Of a stretch of 6,268 nt of DNA, positions 5,106 to 6,268 are shown one piece after another. This stretch comes from Chloroflexota bacterium (GTDB lineage Bacteria > Chloroflexota > Anaerolineae > UBA3071): assembly GCA_014383605.1 (NCBI GenBank), contig JACNHM010000604.1, forward strand, positions 1 through 6,268, written 5' to 3'. A model generated the notes under the pieces. It was not told where the DNA came from. It ran no database searches and saw nothing but the letters and a program-made list of their open reading frames with translations. Made by a program: the position numbers and the translations under genes. Within the stretch, counting starts at the first letter, position 1; every line of letters starts with the position of its first letter.

Positions 5106-6268
5106 ATGAGCGACATGAGTGGACGATTGTCAGATGCTTTGGATAGTGATCGGCGGCGAGAGCTGGAGAACGTGCGGGCGGCGGCGGAACGCATCTGGTC
5201 GCGCCCCCTGCATCGCACTTACACGGACCACACGGTGGCGCATAGCGAGCGAGTCATCGGCCTGCTGGACGGCCTCAGCGCCGGCATGATGCGCACGGAC
5301 AAACGACTGTCGCCGACGGAGGTCTTTGTCCTGCTGGCGGCCGCCGTCCTGCACGACATCGGCATGCAGGATGAACGGTACGCGGATGGCAATCTCGAGG
5401 ACATCCGCGCCCATCACCACGAGCAGACGGCGGAGATGATTTTCCGGGTGTTCGAGGACCCGGCCAATGCGTTCAACATCCCCCTGTCGTCTGATCCGGG
5501 CATCGTGGAGGCGGTGGCGCTGGTGGCCCAGGGGCACTGCCGGGTGGATCTGCAGGACAGGGCATACGATTCCTTCGTGCACGGCGGCGAGACGGTGCGC
5601 TTGCGGCTGCTGGCGGCGCTGCTGCGCTTCGCTGACGCGCTGGACCTGGATCACCGCCGCGTGGACCTGGAGCTGATGAAGTTGCTGGACCTGCCCCTGG
5701 AATCGCAACTGCACTGGTGGCGTTGCCACTACGTCAGCGGGGTGAGCATCGTGGATGAGTACATCAGGATCGCTTACCGTCTCCCCCAGGAGCGGCCCGA
5801 CTACGAGCAGCTCATCGTGCCCCTGGTGGAGACGGACATCCGCCGCGAGATGGCCGATCTGGAGGAGATCTTCCGCGCTAACGCGGTCAAGGTGGCGTTG
5901 GGGAAGCCGCAGGTGCGGTTCATGCGGGCCGTGCAGCCCCTGCCGCCGCAGGTGGAAGTGCTGGCGCGGGAGTGGGTGGCAGGGGGGACAGGAAGCAAGA
6001 GGCAAGAGGCAGGAGGCAAGAAGCAGGGAAGGCGGGCTGAGGATGTGGTTGCAGAGAGTCACCCTCCGTCCAGGCGCGAGGCCCCGACGACGATCTTCGA
6101 CATGCGTGGGCAGACGGTGGGCACCCAGACCATTGTCGCCGGGGACTACCACGAACATGCTTCCTTGCGACGGCCAGGGCGACGGCCGGCTGCCGCCCCA
6201 GGCAAGACTGTCGGCGAGGCTGATCACGATGCAGGAGAGGAGCGGTGCCAGGAGCTGTGCCAGCAACT
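5106..6268 (+). CDS. HD-domain metal-dependent phosphohydrolase-like protein, 3' end beyond the window
   Basis: The frame is open from ATG 5106 to the window edge (387 codons) with no stop. An N-terminal HD domain covers about residues 35-190: YTDHTVAHSERV (H42/H46 candidates for the first ligand), VLHDIGM with H83-D84, HHHEQT at 103-108 and RFADALDLDHRRV at 174-186. This is the H...HD...D metal-binding pattern of HD hydrolases, which usually act on nucleotides or phosphodiesters; the substrate here is unknown. An alpha/beta segment follows to about 290, then a basic Gly/Lys/Arg-rich linker encoded by a heptamer array. At residues 329-348 comes TIFDMRGQTVG.QTIVAGDY, matching the N-terminal motif of the NACHT-FGE protein. 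What follows the motif is outside the window; in the NACHT protein the same motif precedes the NTPase. It may be co-expressed with the target gene 152 nt upstream, but the gap makes this uncertain. Confidence 0.85.
   Translation, partial: MSDMSGRLSDALDSDRRRELENVRAAAERIWSRPLHRTYTDHTVAHSERVIGLLDGLSAGMMRTDKRLSPTEVFVLLAAAVLHDIGMQDERYADGNLEDIRAHHHEQTAEMIFRVFEDPANAFNIPLSSDPGIVEAVALVAQGHCRVDLQDRAYDSFVHGGETVRLRLLAALLRFADALDLDHRRVDLELMKLLDLPLESQLHWWRCHYVSGVSIVDEYIRIAYRLPQERPDYEQLIVPLVETDIRREMADLEEIFRANAVKVALGKPQVRFMRAVQPLPPQVEVLAREWVAGGTGSKRQEAGGKKQGRRAEDVVAESHPPSRREAPTTIFDMRGQTVGTQTIVAGDYHEHASLRRPGRRPAAAPGKTVGEADHDAGEERCQELCQQ
5989..6030. repeat. Heptamer tandem array inside the HD gene
   Basis: Six 7-nt units (CAGGAAG, CAAGAGG twice, CAGGAGG, CAAGAAG, CAGGGAA) encode part of a basic Gly/Lys/Arg linker. 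Seven is not a multiple of three, so gaining or losing a unit would shift the frame of everything after the linker. The frame is intact here, since the conserved FD.RGQ.VG motif follows in phase with the HD domain. Confidence 0.8.

Noticed and set aside
5130..6266. 378-codon minus-strand frame opposite the HD gene.
   Set aside because: The plus-strand frame has HD motifs and a ribosome binding site and remains open to the window edge. The reverse frame shows low-complexity His/Gln/Arg and repeat-derived sequence.

Overview
This GC-rich window holds a complete diversity-generating retroelement (DGR) cassette, with every gene on the + strand. Order: the 3' end of a first target gene carrying variable repeat VR1 (2-175); the DGR reverse transcriptase (374-1435); the accessory protein Avd (TTG start at 1432, to 1782); the template repeat TR (about 1830-1950); a hairpin-rich spacer (to about 2160); a second target, a 926-residue NACHT NTPase fused to a C-terminal FGE-sulfatase/C-type-lectin-like domain ending in VR2 (2173-4953); and the 5' part of an HD-domain phosphohydrolase-like gene that runs off the window (5106-6268).

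The DGR call rests on direct comparison. Across TR 1832-1950, VR1 differs at 21 positions and VR2 at 16, and every difference lies at a template adenine. All other bases are identical, including a 24-nt block at the 5' side and a 23-nt block at the 3' side. The TR is in codon register with the targets and is built almost entirely of AAC codons, so adenine mutagenesis can change about 16 residues and cannot create a stop.

Proposed working: RT and Avd copy the TR RNA with errors at adenines, and the cDNA replaces VR1 or VR2. This changes the ligand-binding face of the FGE/lectin domain. In the second target that face is attached to a STAND-type NACHT switch, so the cassette would diversify the sensor of a signalling or conflict (defence-like) NTPase. 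The HD protein is a plausible partner: its C-terminal part carries a motif nearly matching one at the N-terminus of the NACHT protein (13 of 20 residues).

Non-coding stretches contain two adjacent hairpins whose loops are complementary (272-323), three GC-rich stem-loops after the TR (1977-2132), an octamer tandem array after the NACHT gene (4980-5073) and a heptamer tandem array inside the HD gene (5989-6030).

Organism: high GC, short degenerate tandem arrays and a NACHT-FGE DGR target suggest a multicellular or filamentous environmental bacterium, perhaps Chloroflexota. That is a guess from style and not from a marker gene.
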